64,000 nt of DNA from Actinomadura hallensis (GCF_006716765.1 NZ_VFPO01000001.1:1798001-1862000), one strand, 5' to 3'; shown: positions 21,102-29,159, counted from the stretch's first letter. Translations and numbers: made by a program. The notes: generated from the sequence alone by a model not told the origin.

Positions 21102-21554
21102 TCACTCGCCCGGCACGGCGGTGTGGTCGGGCAGCCCGTGCGTCCGCCGCCGCTCCTTCATCTCGGCCTCGTAGACGTGCCGCCGCCCCTCCATGAGCCG
21201 GTCCCGCACGTCCTCCTCGATCCTCCGGAACGCCTTGTAGTACCCGTCGTCGTACTCCTCGACGATCTGGAACGTCCACCGCCCCGACAGCACGTTCCGC
21301 CCGATCAGCTCCCGCTCCACCGCGTCCGCCAGGTCCCCGTGCCCGGCCTCCCGCAGCAACCGCACGGCCTCGTCCAGCTGCCCGTCCGCCCGCCCGGTCA
21401 GCTGGTGGAACGCGTAAAGATGCCCCCGAGCCTGCTCCGTGGTCTCCAACGCCTCCGAAACCCGCCCGGCCGCCGCCACGACCTCGTCGGAAGCCCCCTC
21501 CGGCCTCCGATGCCGCACCTCAGGGCCCTCCGGGACCCCCACCTCTCCGACCAT
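21102..21554 (-). CDS. Conserved hypothetical protein (150 aa)
   Basis: A 150-residue, largely helical, charged protein with central SEALETTEQARGHLYAFHQLTG and LADAVERELIGRNVLSGRW, then QIVEEYDDGYY. It has no signal or membrane segment. I recognise it only as an actinobacterial hypothetical of this length. It converges with the DUF1722 gene with a 4-bp gap. ATG 21554 is the first start; no strong ribosome site is seen. Confidence 0.65.
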   Translation of the reverse strand: MVGEVGVPEGPEVRHRRPEGASDEVVAAAGRVSEALETTEQARGHLYAFHQLTGRADGQLDEAVRLLREAGHGDLADAVERELIGRNVLSGRWTFQIVEEYDDGYYKAFRRIEEDVRDRLMEGRRHVYEAEMKERRRTHGLPDHTAVPGE

Positions 21555-21733
21555 GAGCCGTCAGTACCACCGACCCCCCCACCCAAACGTCCCGAACGAC
21601 CTCCCACACCCCGATTACCTCGCGCGCGTCGTCCCGCCAATCGACCAGCCCTCGTGCACGACACCACTATCCGCTGGCGACCCACCACTCCGTCCTGCCA
21701 AGATCCATCCGGCTGCAGTGAGAGGAGGACGGG

Positions 21734-22183
21734 ATGGACGATCCCGCAGTATGGACGGCCATCCCGGTTCTGGCATGGGGCGTACTGCTGGGTCAATTCT
21801 GGCTCTATAAAAGATACTGTTCATTCCTGGTGCGCACAGCGGGAAAGAGCGTCGTCGGGGCGGCCGCCCTCACGCTGGCCGTACACGTCGTACCCATGAC
21901 GCTGTTCGCAGTGACCGCAGTCCTGATCCATGATCTGGTTCTACCGACCTCCCCAATCTGGCTCGCCGTCCTCCTATACGTATTGGCCGGCATCGTTTAT
22001 TCACCGCTGGTCGGCCTAGCGATGCCAGGGCGGCACTGGCCGCCCTACGAGACCATCCGCCCCGCCCTGGAAGAAGCCGGGGCGACACTAGGCCAAGAAC
22101 GGGCGATCGCGTGGATAGGCGGCCTGCTGAGCTTCCCCGGAATGACCACCATCCTGGTAGGAGCCCTAGTCCTATTCGACTGA
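21734..22183 (+). CDS. Small integral membrane protein of unknown function (149 aa)
   Basis: The 149-residue product has about four hydrophobic segments (near 8-22, 40-66, 75-95 and 127-147) and no recognised domain. ATG 21734 is preceded by a strong AGAGGAGGACGGG ribosome site. Codon use is less GC-biased than its neighbours (tat aaa aga tac, cta, gta), and the surrounding 21.6-24.5 kb is also lower in GC, which may mean recent acquisition. No function can be proposed. Confidence 0.65.
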   Translation: MDDPAVWTAIPVLAWGVLLGQFWLYKRYCSFLVRTAGKSVVGAAALTLAVHVVPMTLFAVTAVLIHDLVLPTSPIWLAVLLYVLAGIVYSPLVGLAMPGRHWPPYETIRPALEEAGATLGQERAIAWIGGLLSFPGMTTILVGALVLFD

Positions 22184-22206
22184 CCGGCCGGCCACGTCGG
22201 GACGGT

Positions 22207-22327
22207 TCACCAGTCCCGGGTGGAGATCAGCTCCTCCGCGTCCGCGGTCGCGGCATTGGTGAGGGCGTACAGAGCCTCCAAATTCGACGGCTGCTCAGCC
22301 TCGATCCGCTCACACAGCCGCAAGAGT
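22207..22327 (-). pseudogene. DUF5713-like remnant with internal deletion
   Basis: The minus strand encodes LRLCERIEAEQPSNLEALY then ALTNAATADAEELISTRDW and a stop at 22207-22209. In DUF5713 proteins, as I recall them, a similar 'LEALYxLTxAAT' segment is separated from the C-terminal 'EELIATRxW' by about 40 residues; here they are fused. No upstream part is present. This looks like a 5'-truncated, internally deleted gene. The rest of 22184-22419 shows no gene. Confidence 0.45.
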
Positions 22328-22419
22328 TGTCAGGTTGATTGCGGCGGGTCGTCCGTGCCGAGGACACAAACGACTCGTCGCGCTTGACGATGGGAGTGCC
22401 AGCGGTTGTTGCCGGGCGG

Positions 22420-22608
22420 TCAGCGGGCCGGGGCGGCGGACTGGACGGCCGTGCGCAGGGCCGCGCGGGTCAGCAGGAGGATGGGGCCGTCCGGGTTCTT
22501 GCTGTCTCGCACCGCCACCGCACCGGACACCCCAGCCAACTCGACGCACTCACCGCCGTTGCTCAGGCTTCGGCGGGCCTTACGCCACTCGGCGTTCCTC
22601 AAGTCCAT
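22420..22608 (-). CDS. DUF397 domain protein
   Basis: The 62-residue product is a typical DUF397 protein: AEWRKARRSLSNGGECVELA, then VAVRDSKNPDGPILLLTRAA. Such small proteins pair with XRE regulators (as in the whiJ/bldB-type loci of Streptomyces) and probably modulate them. Its start overlaps the end of the XRE gene by 10 bp, so the two are translationally coupled. Confidence 0.88.
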   Translation of the reverse strand: MDLRNAEWRKARRSLSNGGECVELAGVSGAVAVRDSKNPDGPILLLTRAALRTAVQSAAPAR

Positions 22609-23399
22609 CGTTCTTCGGCCACCTTCCTGATGAAGTCTCGCGACATGTCCCCGGGAAGCGCTCTGTTCCGGATATCAGCCAGGACACGTGAGACCTCGGC
22701 AAGGTCCGCGGGGTCATCTGTCGTGAGCCCTCGTATAGCGGTCTCTATGTACGCTATGCGGCTCGTATCGGCCATCGTAGCCAACACGAAGCTGCTTCCG
22801 TTTCCGGCGTGTTCGCCGCTTCCGAGGACGACCTGGACCGTCACGTTGGGACGCTCGCTGAGGGCGATCAGGTGCTCAAGCTGCTCCCTCATCACCTCGG
22901 GGCTGCCGACGGACCGGTGGAGTGCTTGCTCGTCAACCAGGAAGGTCACGATCGGAGCGTTCTCCTTGTCGAGGATCTTCTGCCGTTCCAGCCGCGCCGC
23001 TACAGCCTCTTCGTTGCCCTTGAGGAGCGCCTTGGCGTATGCCGGGGTCTGGGCAAGACCAGCTATCACGCAGAGCTGGTAGCACGTGAGTTCGATCGCG
23101 TCGCCTTCGATCTGCGGCCAGTCGAACCAGATCGGGACGGGATGCCCGTCCTTGTTCAAGTCCTCCCAGAGGCTGATCAGCGCGCTCCCGGCTTCCAGGT
23201 AGTCGTCCACGATTTCCGCGAACGAGCGACTTGCGCGCCTCTTCCCCGCCTCAATCCGGCTTACCTGTGCGCCGCTCAGGTTCGTCAGGTGAGCGATGGT
23301 CTCCTGCTTGACCCCCTTGCCCTCGCGCATCCGGCGCAACTGACGGCCGAATGCGACGAGGGCGGGCGACTCCTGGGGCCGCTGACGACGTGGAGGCAT
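22599..23399 (-). CDS. XRE-family helix-turn-helix regulator with DUF5753
   Basis: The 266-residue product has an N-terminal HTH (about 18-75) with VKQETIAHLTNLSGAQVSRIE and a C-terminal DUF5753 region (about 90-260) with TPAYAKALLKG, RLERQKIL and ERPNVTVQVVLG. This is the WhiJ-like class, acting with a DUF397 partner. ATG 23399 has GAGAGGG about 8 nt upstream; longer in-frame starts lack a ribosome site. The divergent gene at 23537 encodes an RsbW-type ATPase, completing the usual three-gene arrangement. Confidence 0.9.
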   Translation of the reverse strand: MPPRRQRPQESPALVAFGRQLRRMREGKGVKQETIAHLTNLSGAQVSRIEAGKRRASRSFAEIVDDYLEAGSALISLWEDLNKDGHPVPIWFDWPQIEGDAIELTCYQLCVIAGLAQTPAYAKALLKGNEEAVAARLERQKILDKENAPIVTFLVDEQALHRSVGSPEVMREQLEHLIALSERPNVTVQVVLGSGEHAGNGSSFVLATMADTSRIAYIETAIRGLTTDDPADLAEVSRVLADIRNRALPGDMSRDFIRKVAEERWT

Positions 23400-23536
23400 G
23401 GCTCTTACCCTCTCTGTGGCACTTACCAGCCAGATTGCTCTATTGCCAGCGCTCGCCAAGCTAATTAGGCAAGCCAATCTTAGCCCGGTTAGTGGCTCAA
23501 TGTGTGGTGAAGAGCACGCACAGTGAGGAGAGAACC

Positions 23537-23938
23537 GTGGGCGGTGCGGCCGAGAACGAGATGGTGGTGAAGCAGGACCTCAGGGTCGTCTCGGAGGTCC
23601 GGAGATTTGTCCGGCTCATATCGGGTCAGTGGGACATGGACGACTTCGTGCCGTGTCTGGTGGCCAGCGAACTCGTGACCAATGCGCTGCGGCACGCCTC
23701 CGAGAAAGACGGCGATGTCATCCTGCGCCTGGGCCGGACCGAGGACGGGGCGCTGTGGATGGAGGTCCAGGACGCCAGTTACGAGCTGCCGCACCTTCGC
23801 GAGGCCGACGTCATCAGCGAGGTCGGGCGGGGCCTGTTCCTGGTGGACCAGTACTGCCGCTGCTGGGGTGTGCGCGCCCTGGCCGGCAACGCGGGCAAAG
23901 TCGTCTACGCCGTCATCGACGCCGCCTATCCCTCATGA
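23537..23938 (+). CDS. ATP-binding protein, RsbW/SpoIIAB-like (HATPase_c)
   Basis: The 133-residue product is a lone HATPase_c domain: LVASELVTNALRHA (N-box, about 38-51), MEVQDASYELPH (G1-like), GRGLFLVDQYCRCWGV (G2). Such proteins are anti-sigma or regulatory kinases. GTG 23537 follows GAGGAGAG; the ATG-like start 15 codons upstream lacks a ribosome site. It is divergent from the XRE-DUF397 pair, a common actinomycete trio with developmental or antibiotic roles in Streptomyces (family knowledge). Confidence 0.85.
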   Translation: MGGAAENEMVVKQDLRVVSEVRRFVRLISGQWDMDDFVPCLVASELVTNALRHASEKDGDVILRLGRTEDGALWMEVQDASYELPHLREADVISEVGRGLFLVDQYCRCWGVRALAGNAGKVVYAVIDAAYPS

Positions 23939-24249
23939 CGCTCCTGGTGGAGACCGGCAGAAGGACAGCCTCCTCCGAATCCCCATGCTCGCTCCTCCAT
24001 CCCGTCCGGGCATGATCCGCAGCGGTGACCCCAGCCGGGCGCTGCGGCGCACAAGTTCGCAGCCTCAGGACCTGGGTCTGCTCCGGCACGGCGACCGTGG
24101 GCGGACCTGGGCCTGCCAGCGCAATGGAGAGCCTCGAAAACCGCTGGAAGTACGCCGACTCAGCCGCGCAGACAGCCACCGGAGGCACCGGCGAGCCAAG
24201 CAGGCGCTATCCCTCGCCGTTGCCGTTCGGTGACACCTAGTCTCGGGCA
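23939..24249. other. Intergenic stretch with no convincing gene
   Basis: About 310 bp between the ATPase gene and the Uma2 remnant. Frames are open but show no conserved motif, ribosome site or consistent codon bias. It is likely decayed sequence belonging to the same remnant region. Confidence 0.5.
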
Positions 24250-24577
24250 GAGTATGAGGCGCTGCCCGAAGCCCTCCCGATCCGTGTGAGTCTCATCTAC
24301 GGAGAGCTCGCTGAGGGGCCCCGGCTCCGCCCGGTCCAGCATCGCGCGGCTTTTAACGACTCGATCCAGGACGCCGCTCCGATGCCTGGCACGTCGAAGT
24401 GAACGTGGACGTCCTCCCGGATGACGACGAGGTGGAGCGGGCCGCCCATCGTCGTGTACTCCGCCGGGCACGACGTCTACGAAGACGACCCATTCCGGCC
24501 GACTTGGCCGCGCTCGTCGTCGAGGTGCCCCCACGACCACGCCTTGCGAATGCCCGCCCACAGCCAACGGCCACGGC
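24250..24577 (+). pseudogene. Frameshifted Uma2-family endonuclease remnant
   Basis: Pieces of a Uma2-like protein appear in order but in different frames: EYEALPEALPIRVSLIYGEL then PVQHRAAFNDSIQ (from 24250), VEVNVDVLPDDDEVERA (about 24397), PPIVVYSAGHDVYEDD (about 24441), and LAALVVEVP (about 24507). Uma2 proteins (PD-(D/E)XK fold) show EYEALPE...VELIYGE, a HQRA helix, PDIVVYDA and LVVEVVSP in that order. At least two frameshifts make this a pseudogene. It ends at the stop of the convergent HTH-deformylase gene. Confidence 0.6.
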
Positions 24578-26071
24578 TCAGCGGTAGGTCCAGGCTCGAC
24601 CGGTACCTCGGTAGTCCTCGACGGGGATCGGGTGGACGCCCTCACCCATCCGGTCGGTGTAGAGCCGTCCATACAGGTGGTCGATCTCGTGCCCGGCCAG
24701 ACGCGCGAGCGCGGCGTTCAGGACGGCCACCACCTGCCGCCCGTCCAGCCGAGTGTGGGCGACTTCCAACCTGAGCGGACGGGGTACAAGGCCGCGGACG
24801 TCGAAGAAGCTCAGGCAGCCCTCATACTGCTCGTCGGTTTCGGCTGATGCGCTGATCACACGGGGGTTGAGCAGCACGAGCGGTTCGGCGTCCGGGTCGG
24901 GCGGCGCGATGACGGCGGCGGCGCGGCCGATCCCGATCTGCGGGGCCGCCAAGCCCATACCCTTGCCGAACACGTGATGTTCGCGGACTCGCTGCATCGC
25001 GGCGAACAACTGGTCGACGACGTCGTCGGCCTCACCGGCCTCGGCGGGCAGATCGAACGGGCGTGCGGTGGCGGCCAGGATCGGTTCGCCGCGCTGGACG
25101 ATGCCGGCGGCCGTCATCCGGTCGCTGGCCGTGCGCAATCGGGGACGGTGCTGCTCAATGTCGTCATCGCGGCTCCGGAACCGCCATTCCAGCCGGTAGC
25201 GGGCGCCCATCGGCGGATCCTGGGTGGCCCAGGAGAACACCAGCCGATCCCCGTCCTCGCTGCGGGTGATGGGAGTGCGCAGTGGGACGGCCTCTGCGGT
25301 GGTGGAGGTCTCGGTGCCCCACACCACCGGGTCCAGTCCGGCAGGGAACACCAGCTCGACCGACAGGCGCCGGGTAGGCAGGCGGACCGCGCGTTGGAAC
25401 CACGGGCCCCACCGCCCGTCGTCGACCTGGTAGCCGTACTCGATGGTCGAGTGCTGACCGGGGTAGAGGGGGAATCGTCCGCGGTCGTTCTCCAGGCACA
25501 GCCATGCCTCTTTGAAGGAGTCGCGGTCCTGTTTGGGGCGCCAGCTCATGGGCTCTCCGTCGCAGGACGCGGTCAGCGCGAGTTCGTCCCAGGTGAGCGG
25601 CCGGGCCCGGTACAGCGCGTTGGACCGGTCGGGTCGGCCGGGGTGGCGGTCGACGCTGATGCGAATCAGGTAGCGGGTGACCGGTTCAGCGCCGCCGTTG
25701 AACAGACGGCGCCGCTGCATCGGCCGGTATACCGTCCCGTCGTACTCCAGCCGGGCATGGTCCTCCTCCACCACGAGGCCGTCGGCGTCGCTCGCACCGG
25801 CGCCGGCAGCTCGGAGCGGCCCGTCGCTCCGCCACGCCTGCCACAGTGCGCCACCGGCACTGAGCACGCTGTCGGCCTTCCGGGCGAAGTCCTCGCTGGC
25901 CGGGTGACGTCCCGCCTCCACATGGCTGACGTACGAGGGGTCGAAGCCCATCGCGGCGGCCAGCTTCTTCTTCGACATCGCCCGCTGTTCGCGCCACCGA
26001 GTCAAGGCCGCGCCAAAGGCGGCTCTTCGGGGGGACGGAGGCTCCGGCCTGTCGGCGGGCTGCTGGGCCAT
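24578..26071 (-). CDS. XRE helix-turn-helix / peptide deformylase fusion protein
   Basis: The 497-residue product joins three parts. Residues 14-75 are an XRE HTH (KKKLAAAMGFDPSYVSHVEAG). Residues about 105-300 are a beta-rich middle domain (RRLFNGGAEPVTRYLIRI, WLCLENDRGRFPLYPGQ, RAVRLPTRRLSVEL). Residues about 323-480 are a complete peptide deformylase: motif 1 GMGLAAPQIG (371-380), motif 2 EGCLS (417-421, metal ligand Cys419) and motif 3 HEIDH (461-465). All catalytic residues are present, so N-formyl-Met removal is possible, but DNA binding on the same chain suggests a sensor or a dedicated processing role (inference). ATG 26071 follows GGAGAGGA. It is divergent from a 34-residue peptide gene and a PIMT-like methyltransferase. 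Confidence 0.87.
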   Translation of the reverse strand: MAQQPADRPEPPSPRRAAFGAALTRWREQRAMSKKKLAAAMGFDPSYVSHVEAGRHPASEDFARKADSVLSAGGALWQAWRSDGPLRAAGAGASDADGLVVEEDHARLEYDGTVYRPMQRRRLFNGGAEPVTRYLIRISVDRHPGRPDRSNALYRARPLTWDELALTASCDGEPMSWRPKQDRDSFKEAWLCLENDRGRFPLYPGQHSTIEYGYQVDDGRWGPWFQRAVRLPTRRLSVELVFPAGLDPVVWGTETSTTAEAVPLRTPITRSEDGDRLVFSWATQDPPMGARYRLEWRFRSRDDDIEQHRPRLRTASDRMTAAGIVQRGEPILAATARPFDLPAEAGEADDVVDQLFAAMQRVREHHVFGKGMGLAAPQIGIGRAAAVIAPPDPDAEPLVLLNPRVISASAETDEQYEGCLSFFDVRGLVPRPLRLEVAHTRLDGRQVVAVLNAALARLAGHEIDHLYGRLYTDRMGEGVHPIPVEDYRGTGRAWTYR

Positions 26072-26199
26072 GGCCCGATCCTCTCCATTCCGGGATGAGG
26101 GTGTGAATGAATCGTGAATGAGGTTCCGTCAGCGTGGCGTCACCGACTGTATCGGGGGTCTCCTCGTCTGCGAGGACGACTTCGAGGAGGTGCAGCACC

Positions 26200-26304
26200 A
26201 TGGGTAAGCACGAGGACCCCGCCGAAAAGAACGGCCACAAACCGGACAAGCCCATTCCGCCGCCGAACAAGGACGACAAGGGCGACGGTAAACGGGGGAA
26301 GTGA
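26200..26304 (+). CDS. Small charged Lys/Asp/Pro-rich peptide (34 aa)
   Basis: ATG 26200 is preceded by a textbook GAGGAGG at 9 nt. The 34-residue product begins MGKHEDPAEKNGHK and has KPIPPPNKDD near the middle and a Lys/Gly/Asp end. It has no hydrophobic segment, Cys, Ser or Thr, so it is not a lanthipeptide core. It lies 7 bp before the PIMT-like gene and is divergent from the HTH-deformylase fusion. It could be a substrate peptide for the methyltransferase (Asp/Asn content) or simply a small conserved protein. I do not recognise it. Confidence 0.62.
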   Translation: MGKHEDPAEKNGHKPDKPIPPPNKDDKGDGKRGK

Positions 26305-26311
26305 TCGGCCG

Positions 26312-27424
26312 ATGGGAGACGTCATGCAGCGCGTCGAGGCGCTGATCGAGCGGCTGGCCGCCGCCGGGTGGCTGACGCAGGACCGCGTCCGGGCGGCGCT
26401 GCATGACGTCCCCCGGCACGTGTTCGCGCCGCCGGTGGCTTGGACCGGAGACAGCGACCGAGTGAGCAAGGAGGCCGATCCCGAAGGCTGGCTCGATCTG
26501 GTCTACGGCGACGACGCGATCATCACCCAGCTCGACGACGGCGCGACCGATCTCACGACCGGTGCGGGCCGCTTCACCTCGTCGTTGTCCGCGTCGAGCA
26601 CCGTGGTGTCCCTCCTGGAGTTGCTGGACGTCGAGCCGGGGCATCGGGTGCTGGACGTCGGCACCGGTACCGGTTGGACGGCCGCGCTGCTGTCGCGCCT
26701 GGTCGGCTCGGCGAACGTCACCAGCGTGGAGGTCGATCCGGCGGTGTCGGCGCGGGCCGCCGCCAACCTCGAGCGGGCCGGCGTTGCGCCTCGGCTCATC
26801 GTGGGGGACGGCGCTCACGGTTGGGCACTGGGAGCACCCTACGACCGGGTGCACGCCACCTGCGCGGTAGCCCGCGTGCCGTATGCGTGGGTGGAGCAGA
26901 CCCGCCCCGGTGGGGTGATCGTGACGCCCTACGCCCCAGGGTTCGGGTCCAGCCATGAACTGCGGCTCGTGGTGATGCCGGACGGCACCGCCGTGGGCCG
27001 GTTCACCGGCTACGCCTCGTACATGATGATGCGGACGCAGCGCCGCCCCGAATGGGGCGCCCCTGACCGGCACGGGGACCGGTCCACGACCGACATCGAC
27101 CCCCGGACCATCGGCTACGCCCCGGCGGGCGCCGACCTGGCGATGGGGGCGGCGCTACCGGGTGTGTGCGCCAGGGGCGCACACGACGGCGCCGCCTACA
27201 CGCTGCGCCTGTGGAGCGCGGACGCCTGGGCTGAAGCTCACTACCGGCCCGACCGCGACTCCTTCGACGTCGAACAGGGCGGAGACCGGCGCCTGTGGGA
27301 TCTGGCGGTGTCGGCCTACTTCGACTGGATCGCCCACCGCAGTCCTGGCCGCGACCGCTTCGGGCTGACCGTGACACCCGCCGGCGACCACGTCTGGCTG
27401 GACCATCCCGGCGACATCATCTGA
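26312..27424 (+). CDS. PIMT-like protein methyltransferase (TgmC/FxLD-system type)
   Basis: The 370-residue product has an N-terminal PIMT-like region (RVRAALHDVPRHVFAPP), motif I VLDVGTGTGWTAALLSRL (SAM binding), EVDPAVSARAAANL, and ATCAVARVPYAWVEQTRPGG, followed by a 170-residue C-terminal extension absent in housekeeping PIMT. I recall this layout from methyltransferases of actinobacterial RiPP systems (ATP-grasp 'TgmC' or FxLD types). No ATP-grasp or lanthipeptide synthetase is near, so the system is incomplete or different. ATG 26312 and ATG 26324 are both possible; the second has GGGAG at 6 nt. Confidence 0.82.
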   Translation: MGDVMQRVEALIERLAAAGWLTQDRVRAALHDVPRHVFAPPVAWTGDSDRVSKEADPEGWLDLVYGDDAIITQLDDGATDLTTGAGRFTSSLSASSTVVSLLELLDVEPGHRVLDVGTGTGWTAALLSRLVGSANVTSVEVDPAVSARAAANLERAGVAPRLIVGDGAHGWALGAPYDRVHATCAVARVPYAWVEQTRPGGVIVTPYAPGFGSSHELRLVVMPDGTAVGRFTGYASYMMMRTQRRPEWGAPDRHGDRSTTDIDPRTIGYAPAGADLAMGAALPGVCARGAHDGAAYTLRLWSADAWAEAHYRPDRDSFDVEQGGDRRLWDLAVSAYFDWIAHRSPGRDRFGLTVTPAGDHVWLDHPGDII

Positions 27425-27486
27425 CCCTGGCAGCCCTCCGCGCGGCTGGTGGAGCAACCGGTCCCCGGCTGTTCAGTTCGGGGACT

Positions 27487-27855
27487 TCATCTCTCGATGT
27501 TCGTCTTGGCCTTGGCGTAGAGGGGTATCCGCAGAAACCGCCGTGCTCTTCCTCGTTTGCCGCGCAGGCCGGTCAAGGCCGCCACGCGGCGGAGCGACCA
27601 CGGCGTGAGGAAGAACGCGACCGCCCCGGCCGACATGCTCGCCGCCGCGATCGACCAGCATGCGACATCTCCTGCCGGCTGCCCCGTCCAGTTCCACCAC
27701 CGTGTCTCACCCAGACCGTCCAACCCGTAATAGACGAGATGAAGCGCGTTGGCGGCGGCCACGGCGGCGCCACGTCCAACAACTGCGTGACCGTCGCCGC
27801 CGCCAGCGAGGCGAGCCCCGTGCCGAGGTACCGGATGCCCCAGTTCATCGCGCAC
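27487..27855 (-). CDS. Possible small membrane protein, perhaps frameshifted
   Basis: The 122-residue frame has hydrophobic stretches near AAVAAANALHLVYYGL and SIAAASMSAGAVAFFLTPW. Its first 35 residues look unnatural, while the next frame starts with a good membrane helix, MNWGIRYLGTGLASLAAATVTQLL (written in part: GIRYLGTGLASLAAATVTQL). A single frameshift near 27770 would join that helix to the 'HLVYYGLDGLGE' part, giving a plausible 4-helix-type protein. Either a pseudogene or a wrong frame; no family is named. The stretch 27425-28031 holds nothing else but the tRNA terminator. Confidence 0.35.
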   Translation of the reverse strand: MRDELGHPVPRHGARLAGGGDGHAVVGRGAAVAAANALHLVYYGLDGLGETRWWNWTGQPAGDVACWSIAAASMSAGAVAFFLTPWSLRRVAALTGLRGKRGRARRFLRIPLYAKAKTNIER

Positions 27856-27985
27856 GCTGGCAGCGGTCCTGCGGGGGCAGCGTCCTCGGACGTCTCGTCA
27901 TGGGGCGAGATCGGTCGGGACGAGAAGATCGCGATGCGGGCGTGGACGAGGTAGTGGACGTTCGGAGGAGACCTTGGGAACTAGT

Positions 27986-28023
27986 AAGGCCCAGGGGAGC
28001 TGGAGGCTCCGGCCTGGGCCTTT
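27986..28023 (-). terminator. Terminator hairpin of tRNA-Gly
   Basis: aaggcccagg and cctgggcctt pair, with an inner ggagc/gctcc stem. It lies just downstream of the minus-strand tRNA-Gly 3' end. Confidence 0.6.
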
Positions 28024-28031
28024 GTGGTGAG

Positions 28032-28102
28032 AGCGGGCGACGGGAATCGAACCCGCGTTGCCAGTTTGGAAGACTGGGGCTCTACCATTGAGCTACGCCC
28101 GC
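28032..28102 (-). tRNA. tRNA-Gly (anticodon TCC)
   Basis: Read on the minus strand, a 71-nt cloverleaf starts GCGGGCGTAGCTCAATGG and ends with CGCCCGCT. The acceptor stem GCGGGCG/CGCCCGC, anticodon loop CTTCCAA (TCC) and T-loop GGTTCGAATCC are all intact. The discriminator base is U, as usual for bacterial tRNA-Gly. CCA is not encoded. Confidence 0.95.
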
Positions 28103-28244
28103 GAGCGGGTGGAGAGCGCTGCGGCCCTCGATCACCACCCCGTAGCGTACAGGGTTCTGCGAGTGGACGTGGCCGGGTGGGGCGGCCCGATATTGGGGCG
28201 GCGGGCGGTCCTGCGGGGGACTAGACTTCTCGCGTCGTCGTGTG

Positions 28245-28318
28245 CGGGCTGTGGCGCAGTTTGGTAGCGCACCGGCTTTGGGTGCCGGGGGTCGTGGGTT
28301 CAAATCCCGCCAGCCCGA
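28245..28318 (+). tRNA. tRNA-Pro (anticodon TGG)
   Basis: A 74-nt cloverleaf starts CGGGCTGTGGCGCAGTTTGG. The acceptor arms CGGGCTG/CAGCCCG pair, the anticodon loop TTTGGGT gives TGG, and GGTTCAAATCC is the T-loop. The C1 start is typical of tRNA-Pro. CCA is not encoded. It is divergent from tRNA-Gly, 142 bp away. Confidence 0.95.
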
Positions 28319-28472
28319 CGGGAGTCCCGAGCAACCGCCGGTGCCGTGAGGTGCGTCCGGCGGTCGGCTCGCGGGACGTGGCTCGGCCTCGGGACGGTGT
28401 CCCGAGCGGCGACTCCGATGAGGCGGCCTCACGACGTGTTCATCGTCTCGGTGCAGGGTGCGCCGAGGCTGA

Positions 28473-29159
28473 CTATGCGGTGTCGATGAGGGCGGGCAGC
28501 GCGTCCAGGGTTGTGATGCGCGCGACGTCCAAGCCGTTCGGCGGGAGCGCCCCGGAGCGGTCGAGCCACACGCCGGTAAGGCCGGCGGCCTCGGCGGCCT
28601 GTGCGTCGTCGGCCAGACGATCCCCGACGTAGGTCGCGGTGGGCGGCTCGACTCCGAGCACCGCGCAGGCCGTCCGGAAGATCCCGGGTGAGGGCTTGGC
28701 GGCGCCCGCCTCGCTGGACGCCACCACGTGGGGGAGGAGTCCGGCGAGACCCGTCCGTTCGATCTTCCTGCGCTGCTGCGCCGCGTCCCCGTTGGTGATC
28801 ACACCAAGTGGCAGGCCGCGTTCCGACAGCTTCTCCAGAACGCGTTTCACCTCGGGAAACGGACGCCAGGCCCTCTCATACGCCGCCAGGAAACCGACGA
28901 ACCAAGCGTCGGCGCGTGCGTCGTCCCAGTCCCCGAGACCCAGTTCCCTGGTCAGCGTGGTGATCCGGACGCGGCGCTGGGCGGTGAAGCTCAGCTCCCC
29001 CGCGAGATACCGGGCGAAGGACTCCTCGCCCAGCTCCTTCCAGCGCGGGACGAGCCATGCCGGGTCCGCGTCCGGGAACGACCAGGTGATCGCCTCGGCC
29101 GCCGCGCCTTCGTGGTCCAGGAGCGTCCCGTCCAGATCGAACAGGACGGCGGCGGTCAT
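28473..29159 (-). CDS. HAD-superfamily hydrolase
   Basis: The 228-residue product has all HAD motifs: FDLDGTLLD (Asp nucleophile near residue 8), ITNGD (motif II), a conserved Lys in AGAAKPSPGIF, and YVGDRLADDAQAA (motif IV). The cap lies between motifs I and II, as in YjjG/haloacid-dehalogenase-type phosphatases (subclass I). The substrate is likely a small phosphorylated metabolite such as a nucleotide or sugar phosphate. The start ATG overlaps the stop of the upstream alpha/beta hydrolase (ATGA), so they form an operon. Confidence 0.9.
   Translation of the reverse strand: MTAAVLFDLDGTLLDHEGAAAEAITWSFPDADPAWLVPRWKELGEESFARYLAGELSFTAQRRVRITTLTRELGLGDWDDARADAWFVGFLAAYERAWRPFPEVKRVLEKLSERGLPLGVITNGDAAQQRRKIERTGLAGLLPHVVASSEAGAAKPSPGIFRTACAVLGVEPPTATYVGDRLADDAQAAEAAGLTGVWLDRSGALPPNGLDVARITTLDALPALIDTA

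Noticed and set aside
24160-24672. A 170-codon minus-strand gene before the HTH-deformylase gene end
   Set aside because: It overlaps the 3' end of the fusion gene and has no motifs; the plus strand shows Uma2 fragments instead.
26312-27424. Housekeeping protein-L-isoaspartate methyltransferase (pcm)
   Set aside because: The protein is about 150 residues longer than pcm products and lies by a peptide gene; a RiPP-type methyltransferase is a better fit.
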